From contig JADJXD010000001.1 in NCBI GenBank assembly GCA_016715985.1, positions 4,464,001 to 4,528,000 of the forward strand: DNA of 64,000 nucleotides, given 5' to 3'. Shown one piece after another: positions 16,585 through 26,286 of the stretch. A program made the position numbers and the translations under genes. The notes under the pieces are model-generated. The model saw only the letters and a program-made list of their open reading frames with translations, did not search any database and had not been told where the DNA came from. Each line of letters starts with the position of its first letter. Position 1 is the stretch's first letter. The stretch is from Saprospiraceae bacterium (GTDB lineage Bacteria > Bacteroidota > Bacteroidia > Chitinophagales > Saprospiraceae).

Positions 16585-17994
16585 ATGAAAGATATTTTTA
16601 TTAACGAATGGCGAGGTTTTGTCAGAAATCGATTATTCTTCGTATTGAGCATACTCTTTACAGGATCTCTTGCTGTGGTGACGTATTTAGGTATTGTCCA
16701 AAACCAAACTCAGATTGAAATCCACCATGAAGCCCATCAACATATCCGATCTCAGTGGGATGAGATGAAACCTACCAATCCACATGGCGCAGCTCATTTT
16801 GGAAGTTATGCGTTCAAGCCCACTACAGTACTTAATGGCATAGATGAAGGTATCACTTCCGTAACAGGCAATGTATTAAGATTGGAAGGCCACGCACAAA
16901 ATGATTTGGTATATTCAGAAGCATCACAATCCCTGCTAATCTCTAGGTTTGGGAAATTAAAACCTTCGCTGCTTTTTCAATTTATCATACCATTATTTTT
17001 GATATTTTTAGCTTTCAATACATATACAAAAGAACGTGAAAGTGGAAGGATAAAATTACTCCTGTCACAAGGTACAAGTTTACAAAAAATACTCTTAGCC
17101 AAAGTACTGAGTGTATGGATGATAGGCGTATTGTTATTGCTTTTCGCTGTCTTTATTCAAATTGTTTTTAATAATCCGGGATTTAATGCAGAAACCTTCC
17201 TCCGCTTATTTACCCTATCATTAAGCTATGCATTATATTATTTAATCATCACCACATTGACCGTATTACTTTCAGTGCAATTTTCTTCAAGTTCGGCTTC
17301 ACTTACTTTTGCTATAGCTGTATGGGTATTATGGACGATATTTCTCCCCAAGATTGCGGGCAATGCCGTAGAGCAATTATCACCCCTACCTACAAGAGTA
17401 GAATTTAAGAAGGCGATGGAAACAGACCGCTCCAAAGGAATTGACGGGCACAATCCTTCAGGAGACAGGGAAAAGGAATTAGAAAAGACAACGCTTGCCA
17501 AGTACAAAGTAGACAGCTTATCGCAACTTCCGATCAACTTTGATGGATTGGTGATGCAGGCAGATGAAGAATATGGCAATTCAGTTTGGGACAAACATTT
17601 TGGTCAGCTTTACGAACAGTTACTATCCCAAAAAAGAAATTATCAATTAAGCGGTATCATCAATCCCTTTGCTTCCCTTCAAAATCTAAGTATGGGCTCA
17701 GCAGGAACGGATATGATACACCATTTAGATTTTTTAAAACAAGCAGAAGTATATAGAAGAGCCTTTATCAAAACACTCAATGATAAACATGCGTACGGAG
17801 GCTCAAAAACCGGAGAATGGGAATGGAAGGCTAACAATGATTTTTTTCGGTCCGTAAAAGATTTCGAATATACCACTACATCTTTTGCTAATTTATGGAC
17901 GAAGTATCTTATTGATATAGTTGTGTTGGCTTTTTGGGTTATCCTACTCTTTACTCTTATTCTTTATTCATCAAAAAGAGTTTCTTTACTATGA
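16585..17994 (+). CDS. ABC transporter permease, DUF3526 type (first)
   Basis: A 469-residue membrane protein. One hydrophobic helix near residues 18-38 (LFFVLSILFTGSLAVVTYLG) precedes a roughly 100-residue periplasmic loop rich in His (HHEAHQH). A block of five helices follows, then a second large loop (about 265-430) and a last helix. This topology, with the ABC-2 cytoplasmic motif TKERESGRIKLLLSQGTS, matches DUF3526/ABC-2 permeases. It starts 13 nt after the ATPase stop and overlaps the second permease by 4 nt. Substrate unknown. The His cluster in the outer loop could bind a metal, but that is speculative. Confidence 0.82.
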   Translation: MKDIFINEWRGFVRNRLFFVLSILFTGSLAVVTYLGIVQNQTQIEIHHEAHQHIRSQWDEMKPTNPHGAAHFGSYAFKPTTVLNGIDEGITSVTGNVLRLEGHAQNDLVYSEASQSLLISRFGKLKPSLLFQFIIPLFLIFLAFNTYTKERESGRIKLLLSQGTSLQKILLAKVLSVWMIGVLLLLFAVFIQIVFNNPGFNAETFLRLFTLSLSYALYYLIITTLTVLLSVQFSSSSASLTFAIAVWVLWTIFLPKIAGNAVEQLSPLPTRVEFKKAMETDRSKGIDGHNPSGDREKELEKTTLAKYKVDSLSQLPINFDGLVMQADEEYGNSVWDKHFGQLYEQLLSQKRNYQLSGIINPFASLQNLSMGSAGTDMIHHLDFLKQAEVYRRAFIKTLNDKHAYGGSKTGEWEWKANNDFFRSVKDFEYTTTSFANLWTKYLIDIVVLAFWVILLFTLILYSSKRVSLL

Positions 17995-19304
17995 GCTTAA
18001 TAAACATTTTTCTTTACGAATTTAACCATTTTAGAAAAAGTAAAGCTAAGGTTATTGCCTATTTATTGTTTCTATCCACTTGTGTATATGCTCTGTATAA
18101 TGGGTTTAGCCTTCAAAACAAACAAAAAACGACAATAGATGGTATTGAACAAAAAATACAGGAGGGTATAACAAAAGTACTTGGCTGGTTTGATGAAGGC
18201 AAGACTGGCCCTGAGGATCGTCCTTGGATAGATGTGACTACTCCGTTTTGGGCATTGTGGCATACACCGACCTATACCATTAAAACCCCTTCACCATTGC
18301 TTCCATTGGGCATTGGTCAGTCAGAACAATATGGATTCTACAAACAAGTATCCAACTGGAGCACAACATATGATAGTGATATGGTCGAAGAACTTGCCAA
18401 TCCTGAACGACTGATAAATGGAAATATTGATTTCGCTTTTATTATTCTTTTTTTAATGCCATTATTGTTCATCATATTGACATATAATATCAATGGATTA
18501 GAAAAAGATCAGGGTTTTGATCGATTAATAAGTATTCAAGTTGGAAATATTCAGCATTGGTTATTAGCACGCTCAGGCTTTTATTTTTTGCTAATCCTGG
18601 TTACTAATGCAGTTTTAATCTTGTCTATTGGAATACTTAATAATGCATTCGCTGATTTTGGGTCAGAGATGATTTCCTTATTGATTGTTGCCACTTTATA
18701 TCTTTGTTTTTGGACTATCATATCTTATTTTATCATTCTGAAAAGTAGCGGTACCAGTAGCCAGGCGTTTACCATGATAAGTGTATGGTTGTTACTTTGC
18801 GTAGTCATCCCGGGAGCGGTACATAAATATGCAAGTATCAGATATCCTGCCAACTTAATGACAGACTTTCTTGATGTAAACAGAAAAGAAGCGTACAATG
18901 TCTTCGAAGTATCTTCAGATACATTAGCTCAAAAGCTAAAGGCAATTTACCCACAACTCGCCAATACAAAAAATGGACAAGATAGCGTATCAGATGAGTC
19001 CATCGTACAACATACCGTTAGTGCACTAATCAATGAGATGAATAAATTAGCTGTAAATAACATAGAAAGTCTAAATGATGAAAAAAATCAATTAATAGCC
19101 GCATCTTATTGGTTTAATCCAGTATCATTTTTTCAAAACAAATGGAACAATATCACCTCAACAGATTATAATGCTTATAAAAAGTATCGAAGTGAAGTGC
19201 AGAAAGACATCGATAATAAAATGGAACTGCTCGTGATAGAATGTTGGGATAAGAAAAAAGTAGATAAAATAACCTATCAAACTTATTTAGAAAGATTAAA
19301 ATGA
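17991..19304 (+). CDS. ABC transporter permease, DUF3526 type (second)
   Basis: A 437-residue paralogue of the preceding protein with the same layout: one N-terminal helix (KVIAYLLFLSTCVYALYNG), an outer loop of about 120 residues with several Trp, a block of helices from about residue 148, then a C-terminal hydrophilic segment. The cytoplasmic GLEKDQGFDRLISIQVGN corresponds to the ABC-2 coupling segment. Unlike the first permease it seems to lack a clear C-terminal membrane helix. ATG overlaps the previous stop (ATGA), indicating a heterodimeric permease made in fixed ratio. Confidence 0.78.
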   Translation: MSLINIFLYEFNHFRKSKAKVIAYLLFLSTCVYALYNGFSLQNKQKTTIDGIEQKIQEGITKVLGWFDEGKTGPEDRPWIDVTTPFWALWHTPTYTIKTPSPLLPLGIGQSEQYGFYKQVSNWSTTYDSDMVEELANPERLINGNIDFAFIILFLMPLLFIILTYNINGLEKDQGFDRLISIQVGNIQHWLLARSGFYFLLILVTNAVLILSIGILNNAFADFGSEMISLLIVATLYLCFWTIISYFIILKSSGTSSQAFTMISVWLLLCVVIPGAVHKYASIRYPANLMTDFLDVNRKEAYNVFEVSSDTLAQKLKAIYPQLANTKNGQDSVSDESIVQHTVSALINEMNKLAVNNIESLNDEKNQLIAASYWFNPVSFFQNKWNNITSTDYNAYKKYRSEVQKDIDNKMELLVIECWDKKKVDKITYQTYLERLK

Positions 19305-19501
19305 TACCACACACCTTTGAGCAGTGGAAAAACTGTATTGTAAACGATTGTAAAATCAATCTTACAAAAGAATTTGCAAAAGAGCGATTGACTGTCTATC
19401 AAGACGATAGAAATGCCGAAACAAAGAAATTCACTTCACTGTATGGTGATCTGCATTTGCAAAATATTGTACAATGGCTAAATAATATTGTCCATGATTA
19501 G
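19301..19501 (+). CDS. Small 66-residue protein in the metal operon
   Basis: A 66-residue soluble protein: MIPHTFEQWKNCIVNDCK, then helical and charged sequence ending LQNIVQWLNNIVHD. It has two Cys spaced 5 apart and several His. There is no signal peptide or membrane segment. Its ATG overlaps the permease stop (ATGA) and its end overlaps the protease start by 8 nt, so the frame is locked into the operon, which argues strongly for a real gene. I do not recognise the family; a regulatory or metal-carrying partner of the permeases is possible. Confidence 0.7.
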   Translation: MIPHTFEQWKNCIVNDCKINLTKEFAKERLTVYQDDRNAETKKFTSLYGDLHLQNIVQWLNNIVHD

Positions 19502-22500
19502 ATTTAATAAACGGGTTTGGAGAGAGTACCTTTTTTGCTGTATATTCAGTACAATAATGGGTCTTAGTCAGGTCATGGCACAAGGATTCGAAGGTTATTA
19601 CCAACATCCTGATCTTCATCAAAATACCATCGTTTTCGTAGCAGAAGGCGATATTTGGAAAGTCTCCATTGAAGGAGGATTGGCACAACGGATCACCACA
19701 CATTCAGAAGAAGAACGTTACCCTACTATTTCCCCAGATGGTAAAACTATAGCTTATTCTGCCAGTTATGAAGGCCCTACAGAAGTATATACCATTTCCA
19801 TTTATGGAGGGCATACTAAGCGCTGGACATTTGGATCAGACCCATCTACGGCAATTGGTTGGACTACTGATGGAAAAATTATCTATACATCTTCAGCGTA
19901 CAGTAAGCTCCACAATCAGCAATTAATTACATTGGATTTGAACACAAAAAAAAGATCAGTCGTCCCACTCTTTCAGGCTAATGATGGAGTACAAACTGAC
20001 AACGGTGTCTGGTTTTTCATACCCCATAGTAACATCAATGATCATGTAAAGCGATACTCTGGAGGCTGGGCTCGTCAAATCTGGAAATTTGAAGGTAATA
20101 AGGAGGCCGTTAAACTAACAAATGATCATCTGGGAGAAAGTTTTAATCCTATGTGGTACGAAGGGAGAGTGTATTTTATCACCGATAGGGATGGCATAAA
20201 AAATATTTGGTCGATGAATGCAGGTGGTGCCGATTTGAAACAACACACCATGCATCAGGAGTTTGATGTTCGCTCTGCCAGTTTAGATAACGGCAAAATT
20301 GTGTATCAGCATGCTGCTGACCTCTGGCTATTGGATATTGCTACAGGAATATACAAGAAGATTGATATACGTTTAGCATCAGATCTCGAGCAATTGAGGG
20401 AAAAATGGGTAGAAGATATTTCAGGATATACAACTTCGGTAAATCCAGACGTTAAAGGTGAGAACGTGGTTATTACTGCTAGGGGACGTGTATTTGTTGT
20501 GCCAGTGAAATCGGGTAGAACGGTTGCTTTTACAGATAAAAAAAATGTTCGATATCGGGATGCAGCCTTTACCCATGACGGAAAGGACATCGTAGCCTTG
20601 TCTGACGAGAGTGGTGAATATCAGTTTATTCAATTTGCCGCTGACGGTTTCGGAAAATATAAGCCGTTAACCACTAATGAAAAACTCCTTAGGTATGAAG
20701 GTGTAACCTCCCCTGATGGAAAATGGTTGGCATATAATGACCTTGGAGAAAATATGGTGATAATGAATATTGCCACAGGTATCAGTAAAAAGATTTCAAC
20801 CAATCAGCAAGGCATAGTGGATTTTTCGTGGTCGCCCGATTCAAAATGGTTGGGATTCACCCAAAAGGCCTTCAATAGGATGAAGCAAATTAAAGTGTAC
20901 AACCTATTTGATGCATCCGTCTTTGACCTCACATCAGATAAAACCCATTGTTATAATCCAAAATGGAGCCCAGATGGGAATTTCATATACTTTCTCTCTG
21001 ATCGAGGCGGGGAAGCAATTCCTAATCCTCCACATTTATCGGTTCGACAAGTGATTTATCATGTAGCTTTGAAAAATGGAACCAAATCTCCATTCAGGGA
21101 AAAAGACGAACTTATTCATTCAGAACATATAGCCAGTAAGAAGGATACTGCAGGAACATTGGTTGTAAACATTGATAAAGAAAACATTCAATCCAGAGCC
21201 AGGGCAGTATCAGTTCCCTCAGGTAACTACTGGAACCTTGATGTAAATGATAAAGCCCTATATGTAATGGCTAAAGAATTAAGTTTAAATGCCAAGACCA
21301 GTCTAAAAGTGGTAGAAATTACAAATGGGAAAGCAACCATAAAGGATGTAGCTACTGAAGTAAATGGATTTCAACTTAGTCAAAACAGACAAAAAATACT
21401 GATAAATAAAAATGGATCTTACTATATGGTGGATGCAGGCACAGGGAGTGTTTCGTTTGACGAAGGTAAGATAGATTTTAGTGGATGTAACTTTCCAATA
21501 ATTCCTAACGAAGATTGGAAACAGATGTACAGAGAGTCTTGGATGATGGAAAGGGATAATTTCTATGATAAGAATATGCATGGTGTAGATTGGGATGCGA
21601 TGTATAAAAAGTACCTACCTTTATTAGATCGTTTAACCACACGAAATGAACTGAATGATGTAATCCAGCAATTACTTGGGGAATTGTCAGCCTTACATAC
21701 AGGTGTATGGGGTGGCGATTCTAGAAGCGATAATAAAAATATAGATGTAGCAAGTTTAGGAGCGCTTACTACAAGAGATAATGAAAACGGAGGATTTCGT
21801 ATAGAATACATTTATAAATCTGACCCTGATTTTCCTGATGGAATATCTCCATTGGATGACAACTACCTTGACATTAGAGAAGGAGATGTCATTATAAAGG
21901 TAAATAATGTCAACGCCCTTTCTGGATTAGATATTGGGGAGTTAATACGCAATCAGGTTAATAAACCAATCCGTTTAACGATAAAAAGAAGCTCCGATAT
22001 AAGAGATGTTGTAATTAAACCCATTGCCAGTGATTATTGGTTGCGCTATAATGACTGGCAATATGGCAATCGCTTTAAAGTAGAAAAGGAAAGTGAAAAC
22101 ACAATCGGTTATCTACATATGAATGCTATGGGTGATTGGGATCTTGATAGGTTTTATAAACAGTTTTACCCAATTTTTAATAGAAAGGGTTTAATCATTG
22201 ATGTTCGAAACAATGGTGGTGGAAACGTGGAATCCTTTGTAATTGAAAAGCTGCTAAGAAAAGCCTGGATGTATTGGAAAGATAGAAATGGAGAACCCTA
22301 TTCCAACATGCATTATTCTTTTACCGGTCATCTGGTCGTATTGGTCAATGGACAAACGGGCTCCAATGGAGAGACTTTTCCTGAAGGTGTTAGAAGACTT
22401 GGCCTAGGTACTACTATTGGCACACGCACATGGGGCGGTCAGATTTGGGTGGGTGGCGATTATCGGCTCACCGATAACGGCAGCCCTCAAGTGCCCATTA

Positions 22501-22727
22501 TTGGGGAATATGGTCTTGATGGAACTTGGCTCATTGAAGGTCATGGTCATGTTCCGGATATCGAAATAGATAATCTGCCCTATGAAACTTTCAATGGGAA
22601 AGATGCCCAATTGGATGCGGCCGTTGAATTCTTAAAGAAAAAGATTGCTGAAGATCCGAGAGACATTCCTCCAGTGCCTGCTTATCCGGATAAATCTTTT
22701 AAAAATAATAAAAATAATAGAAAGTGA
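19494..22727 (+). CDS. Tricorn-like S41 protease with N-terminal beta-propellers
   Basis: A 1077-residue secreted protein. Signal peptide residues 1-30 (ends QVMAQGF). The first 600 or so residues are TolB/PD40-type propeller repeats (ISPDGKTIAYSA, FTHDGKDIVALSD, WSPDGNFIYFLSD). A linker helix region with MMERDNFYDKNMHGVDWDAMY, a PDZ-like domain (REGDVIIKVNNVNAL) and the C-terminal S41 core follow. The nucleophile is predicted as Ser957 in GQTGSNGETF; the His is in SALHTGVWGG. This is the order seen in archaeal tricorn protease, but here exported to the periplasm. It probably degrades periplasmic peptides or proteins. ATG 19494 is chosen over an in-frame TTG two codons earlier. Confidence 0.9.
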   Translation: MIRFNKRVWREYLFCCIFSTIMGLSQVMAQGFEGYYQHPDLHQNTIVFVAEGDIWKVSIEGGLAQRITTHSEEERYPTISPDGKTIAYSASYEGPTEVYTISIYGGHTKRWTFGSDPSTAIGWTTDGKIIYTSSAYSKLHNQQLITLDLNTKKRSVVPLFQANDGVQTDNGVWFFIPHSNINDHVKRYSGGWARQIWKFEGNKEAVKLTNDHLGESFNPMWYEGRVYFITDRDGIKNIWSMNAGGADLKQHTMHQEFDVRSASLDNGKIVYQHAADLWLLDIATGIYKKIDIRLASDLEQLREKWVEDISGYTTSVNPDVKGENVVITARGRVFVVPVKSGRTVAFTDKKNVRYRDAAFTHDGKDIVALSDESGEYQFIQFAADGFGKYKPLTTNEKLLRYEGVTSPDGKWLAYNDLGENMVIMNIATGISKKISTNQQGIVDFSWSPDSKWLGFTQKAFNRMKQIKVYNLFDASVFDLTSDKTHCYNPKWSPDGNFIYFLSDRGGEAIPNPPHLSVRQVIYHVALKNGTKSPFREKDELIHSEHIASKKDTAGTLVVNIDKENIQSRARAVSVPSGNYWNLDVNDKALYVMAKELSLNAKTSLKVVEITNGKATIKDVATEVNGFQLSQNRQKILINKNGSYYMVDAGTGSVSFDEGKIDFSGCNFPIIPNEDWKQMYRESWMMERDNFYDKNMHGVDWDAMYKKYLPLLDRLTTRNELNDVIQQLLGELSALHTGVWGGDSRSDNKNIDVASLGALTTRDNENGGFRIEYIYKSDPDFPDGISPLDDNYLDIREGDVIIKVNNVNALSGLDIGELIRNQVNKPIRLTIKRSSDIRDVVIKPIASDYWLRYNDWQYGNRFKVEKESENTIGYLHMNAMGDWDLDRFYKQFYPIFNRKGLIIDVRNNGGGNVESFVIEKLLRKAWMYWKDRNGEPYSNMHYSFTGHLVVLVNGQTGSNGETFPEGVRRLGLGTTIGTRTWGGQIWVGGDYRLTDNGSPQVPIIGEYGLDGTWLIEGHGHVPDIEIDNLPYETFNGKDAQLDAAVEFLKKKIAEDPRDIPPVPAYPDKSFKNNKNNRK

Positions 22728-23929
22728 TGAATAAAAAATTACCAGTAACCGTATTAAGCGGTTTTCTTGGGGCAGGCAAAACAACCTTACTCAACCATGT
22801 ACTGCACAATAAAGACGGGCTGAAAGTAGCCGTCATTGTTAATGATATGAGCGAAGTCAATGTCGATGCAAGACTTGTCAATGAGCAAAATGTACTCTCC
22901 CGAACCGAAGAAAAACTCGTGGAAATGAGCAACGGTTGTATCTGTTGTACCCTACGTGAAGACCTCATGATAGAAGTAGAAAAACTAGCTAATGAAGGTA
23001 GATTTGACTATTTACTCATAGAAAGTACGGGTATTAGCGAGCCCGTACCAGTAGCCCAAACATTCAGTTTTGTGGATGAAGAGAATGGCATTGACTTATC
23101 CAAATTTAGCTATATCGATACAATGGTGACGGTAGTAGATTGTTTTAATTTTTTCAATGACTTCGGTACTAATGAATTACTGGTGGATCGAAAGCTGACA
23201 GATATGGAAGGTGATTACCGTACCATCGTAAATTTATTGACAGATCAAATCGAATTTGCTAATGTTATCATACTCAATAAAACTGATTTGGTAGATGCCA
23301 ATACCGTGGGTCTGCTAAAAGCATCAATTCAAAAGCTTAATCCAGGTGCAAAAATTATCATGTCTGATTTTAGCAAAGTAGATCCATCTGAAATATTGAA
23401 CACCAGACTTTTTGATTTTGATGAAGCGCAAAGCAGTGCTGGATGGCAAAAAGAATTAGAAGGCGGCCCTCATACTCCTGAAACTGAAGAATATGGCATT
23501 TCATCTTTTGTATATAGAAATCAAAAACCTTTTCACCCAGGAAGATTCTGGAAATATCTGAATGAAAAATATCCTTCAACTGTGATCAGAGCCAAAGGTT
23601 TGTTTTGGTTGGCTTCCCGACCAGACGATGCTATCAATTTTAGCCAAGCCGGTGGTTCTTCCCGACTAGAGAGAGCAGGGGTTTGGTGGTGTAGTATGCC
23701 TTTTGCCGAACGGATTTCATATCCATCTTTTGTCCATAACAAAGAATATATAGAAAGCAAATGGCACAAGACTTGGGGCGACCGGATGAATGAGTTGGTA
23801 TTTATCGGTCAGGATATGGACAAGGCAAAAATCATCACAGACCTTGAAAAATGTTTATTGCAAGATAGTGAGATAATGCAGTTTGAAAACAAAATAACAT
23901 TTATTGACCCATTTCCGGTGGATATTTGA
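22727..23929 (+). CDS. CobW/COG0523 family GTPase (zinc metallochaperone-like)
   Basis: A 400-residue cytoplasmic GTPase. Walker A is GFLGAGKTTLL (G12-K18-T19), the metal motif CxCC is at Cys71-Cys73-Cys74 (NGCICCTLRED), Walker B is in LLIESTGISEP, the base motif is NKTD, and a CobW C-terminal domain follows from about 265. This branch is associated with zinc limitation (ZigA/YeiR-like), handing Zn to client enzymes. It lies 1 nt into the protease stop (TGATG), so it is coupled. The alternative GTG at 22724 adds one residue. Its presence is the main reason to read the operon as zinc-responsive. Confidence 0.9.
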   Translation: MNKKLPVTVLSGFLGAGKTTLLNHVLHNKDGLKVAVIVNDMSEVNVDARLVNEQNVLSRTEEKLVEMSNGCICCTLREDLMIEVEKLANEGRFDYLLIESTGISEPVPVAQTFSFVDEENGIDLSKFSYIDTMVTVVDCFNFFNDFGTNELLVDRKLTDMEGDYRTIVNLLTDQIEFANVIILNKTDLVDANTVGLLKASIQKLNPGAKIIMSDFSKVDPSEILNTRLFDFDEAQSSAGWQKELEGGPHTPETEEYGISSFVYRNQKPFHPGRFWKYLNEKYPSTVIRAKGLFWLASRPDDAINFSQAGGSSRLERAGVWWCSMPFAERISYPSFVHNKEYIESKWHKTWGDRMNELVFIGQDMDKAKIITDLEKCLLQDSEIMQFENKITFIDPFPVDI

Positions 23930-24045
23930 AATGCTAAAAGATCATCAATGAGAATAGGTAATTAGGAATAAATTATTATTGAAATTGAAAATAGAAAACA
24001 TAATTAGTTATAATTTATTTACGTGATAAATTTAAAAATCACATC

Positions 24046-24441
24046 ATGCAAGTACTTTCAAATCAATTTACCCGATCTTTTTTGTTACTAATTTTATGCT
24101 TTCAACAACCCGCGTGCAAGCATCATCATTCAGTAAGTGAGTCATTAAAGCAAGCATTTGAAATTCAGAAAGAAGCGCTAAAAATTGCATCTGAAGTAGA
24201 TAGCCTGACTATCACAATTTCGGATGAAAGTTTAAAATCAAGCATTTTGATATCTAAAGGTGAATGGATGAAACAAAAAATTAGTATCGAAGCACTAGAA
24301 CCTCATGACCATAGTAAATGTAACCATGATCATAGTCATGATAGCGAAATTAGCATTACGGATGAAGATATGATTTTGGTTCAGAAAGAATGGAGAGATT
24401 CAATACGGGCACTTAAACAAAAAATTTTATCAATAAAATGA
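24046..24441 (+). CDS. Histidine-rich small lipoprotein, putative metal binder
   Basis: A 131-residue protein with a hydrophobic N-terminus and a lipobox-like QPAC (Cys24), followed at once by KHHH. A second His/Asp/Cys cluster is HDHSKCNHDHSHD near residues 88-100. The rest is charged helix. It is likely tethered in the periplasm and buffers or hands over Zn/other divalent metal. It is coupled to the MerC-type gene by a 4-nt overlap and follows the CobW gene after 116 bp. No family name recognised. Confidence 0.7.
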   Translation: MQVLSNQFTRSFLLLILCFQQPACKHHHSVSESLKQAFEIQKEALKIASEVDSLTITISDESLKSSILISKGEWMKQKISIEALEPHDHSKCNHDHSHDSEISITDEDMILVQKEWRDSIRALKQKILSIK

Positions 24442-24848
24442 AATTAAGAGATTTAAAATATCAGTCAAAATATAATGATTTAATAGGCATTTGGGCAAGC
24501 TTGCTGTGTACGATTCATTGTTACCTCACACCTTTTTTATTTGTCCTTTACCCTCTGAGAGATGCTTCTTCTGATCATGGTCACGTCCATTGGATGATGT
24601 TTGATTATGTATTTTTGCTGATTAGTTTTTTTGCAGTTTATGTTTCTGCAAAACATACCACGCATAGCATAATTAGAATATTACTTTGGGTCTCGTGGAT
24701 ACTATTTGGTGTCGGTATACTATTGGAATCCATGTTTCAACTAGGTATCGGAAGCTGGATGAAATACCTGGGATCGTTTTCATTAATCATAAGTCATTTT
24801 TATAATAGGCGTCATTGTAAAATAGAAGCAGCTGGCCGAGAGATATGA
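24438..24848 (+). CDS. MerC domain membrane protein
   Basis: A 136-residue protein with four predicted membrane helices. The MerC signature CTIHC sits in the first helix (SLLCTIHCYLTPFLF); a short outer loop contains HGHVH, and the C-terminus is HFYNRRHCK, usual for MerC-domain proteins of Bacteroidota. MerC in mercury operons transports Hg(II), but chromosomal relatives next to CobW genes are thought to act in zinc or copper handling. ATG overlaps the preceding stop (ATGA). Confidence 0.85.
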   Translation: MKLRDLKYQSKYNDLIGIWASLLCTIHCYLTPFLFVLYPLRDASSDHGHVHWMMFDYVFLLISFFAVYVSAKHTTHSIIRILLWVSWILFGVGILLESMFQLGIGSWMKYLGSFSLIISHFYNRRHCKIEAAGREI

Positions 24849-24919
24849 ATGGCTGTAAAGCTAAATAATTTCAATGAGCTATAGTTTATCCATTTATCAG
24901 GTTATTTTTAAAAAAGTAT

Positions 24920-25827
24920 ATGACAGACAGTTTTAAATACGATGTAATCATAATTGGTGGCAGTTATTCGGGTCTTTCTGCTGCAATGGCTTTGGGACGA
25001 GCATTGCGAAACGTTTTAATCATAGACAGCGGATTGCCCTGCAACAGACAAACGCCATATTCCCATAATTTCATCACCCAAGATGGTGAAAAGCCAGACA
25101 TAATTGCTGAAAAAGCCAAAGCACAAGTTTTGAAATACGATACCATAAAGTTCTTAAAGGATTTTGTGGTAAGTGGAAAAAAATGAAAATGGTTTTGTAA
25201 TAACTACAAAAACAGGGGAAGATTATGTATCAAAAAAACTCATTTTTGCCACAGGAATTAAAGACATTATGCCAGACATAAAAGGTTTTGCCGAATGTTG
25301 GGGCATTTCAGTGATTCATTGTCCATATTGTCATGGATATGAAGTCAAAAGAGAAAAAACAGGCATACTGGCTAATGGCCAATTTGCTTATCATTATGCA
25401 CAACTTATTCGCAACTGGACTAAAGATCTGACCATTTTTACCAACGGATTGTCGATGCTAAGAGATGAGCAAATGGATACAATCGCTAAACATAACATTC
25501 CCATTATTGAGAAAGAAATTGACTTTTTAAAACATGGAAATGGAAATTTGAAACAAGTTGTTTTTAAAGATCAGTCCATTATTGAAATAAAGGCTATTTA
25601 TTCAAGGCCTGAATTCGAACAACACAGTAAAATTCAGGAATCCTTAGGTTCTGAACTTACAGAATTAGGTCTCTTAAAAGTGGATATGTTTCAAAAAAAC
25701 TACCGTAGAAGGCGTCTATGCCTGTGGTGATAATACAAGCCCTATGCGCTCGGTGGCTAATGCCGTAGCAGCAGGTAATCTTGTGGGAGCTATAGTCAAT
25801 AACGAAATGACATTGGAAGAGTTTTGA
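24920..25827 (+). pseudogene. Thioredoxin-reductase-like FAD oxidoreductase with two frameshifts
   Basis: Three frames together make one NAD(P)/FAD-dependent oxidoreductase of about 302 residues. Part 1 has the FAD-binding GGSYSGLSAAMALGRA. Part 2 has FATGIKD and the redox CxxC in HCPYCHGYE. Part 3 has VYACGDNTSPMRSVANAVAAGNLVG, the C-terminal FAD site. The breaks fall at two A7 runs (25177-25183 and 25693-25699). Removing one A from each restores a continuous frame. Possible explanations are homopolymer sequencing error, true inactivation or slippage; the otherwise intact motifs favour the first. Confidence 0.85.
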
Positions 25828-26286
25828 TAAGCGTTTCTAATTATAGGTGTAAAAATTTCATTTGAAACATTTTTAAATTTGTTACATTAATCCGATAACC
25901 GCATTTTACAAAAGCAATTCATTACATAATGAATTTTAAAATTCGTCAACATCATTGGTTAAGATTAAAAAACCATTTGTTGTGAATGAACGTTCATTTT
26001 GATGCTCGAAGTCCGTGACTTTGATCCTTTATTTGACGAATTTGTAATTCTTCATCACTTCAATCTTTTACATCAAGAATCATGTTAAAGCTTGACCCAA
26101 TGTACAATTCGTCAATATAAAAGGCAATGAAAGATGCATTAATTTTCTTTTGCTATTTATTTTTTGTTCAACATCTGTTTAAATTAAAAATTTCAAAACT
26201 TTGGATTCGTATAATATCACAATTGCAAACAGCGACAATCAGAATATATCACTGTCATCAAAGCTGCATTCAAAAGCACATCATAT
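25828..26286. other. Intergenic region with a 14-nt palindrome
   Basis: No credible gene. AATGAACGTTCATT at 25985-25998 is a perfect palindrome of the sort bound by TetR-family dimers. It is not near a recognisable regulator gene. The rest is AT-rich and featureless to my eye. Confidence 0.4.
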
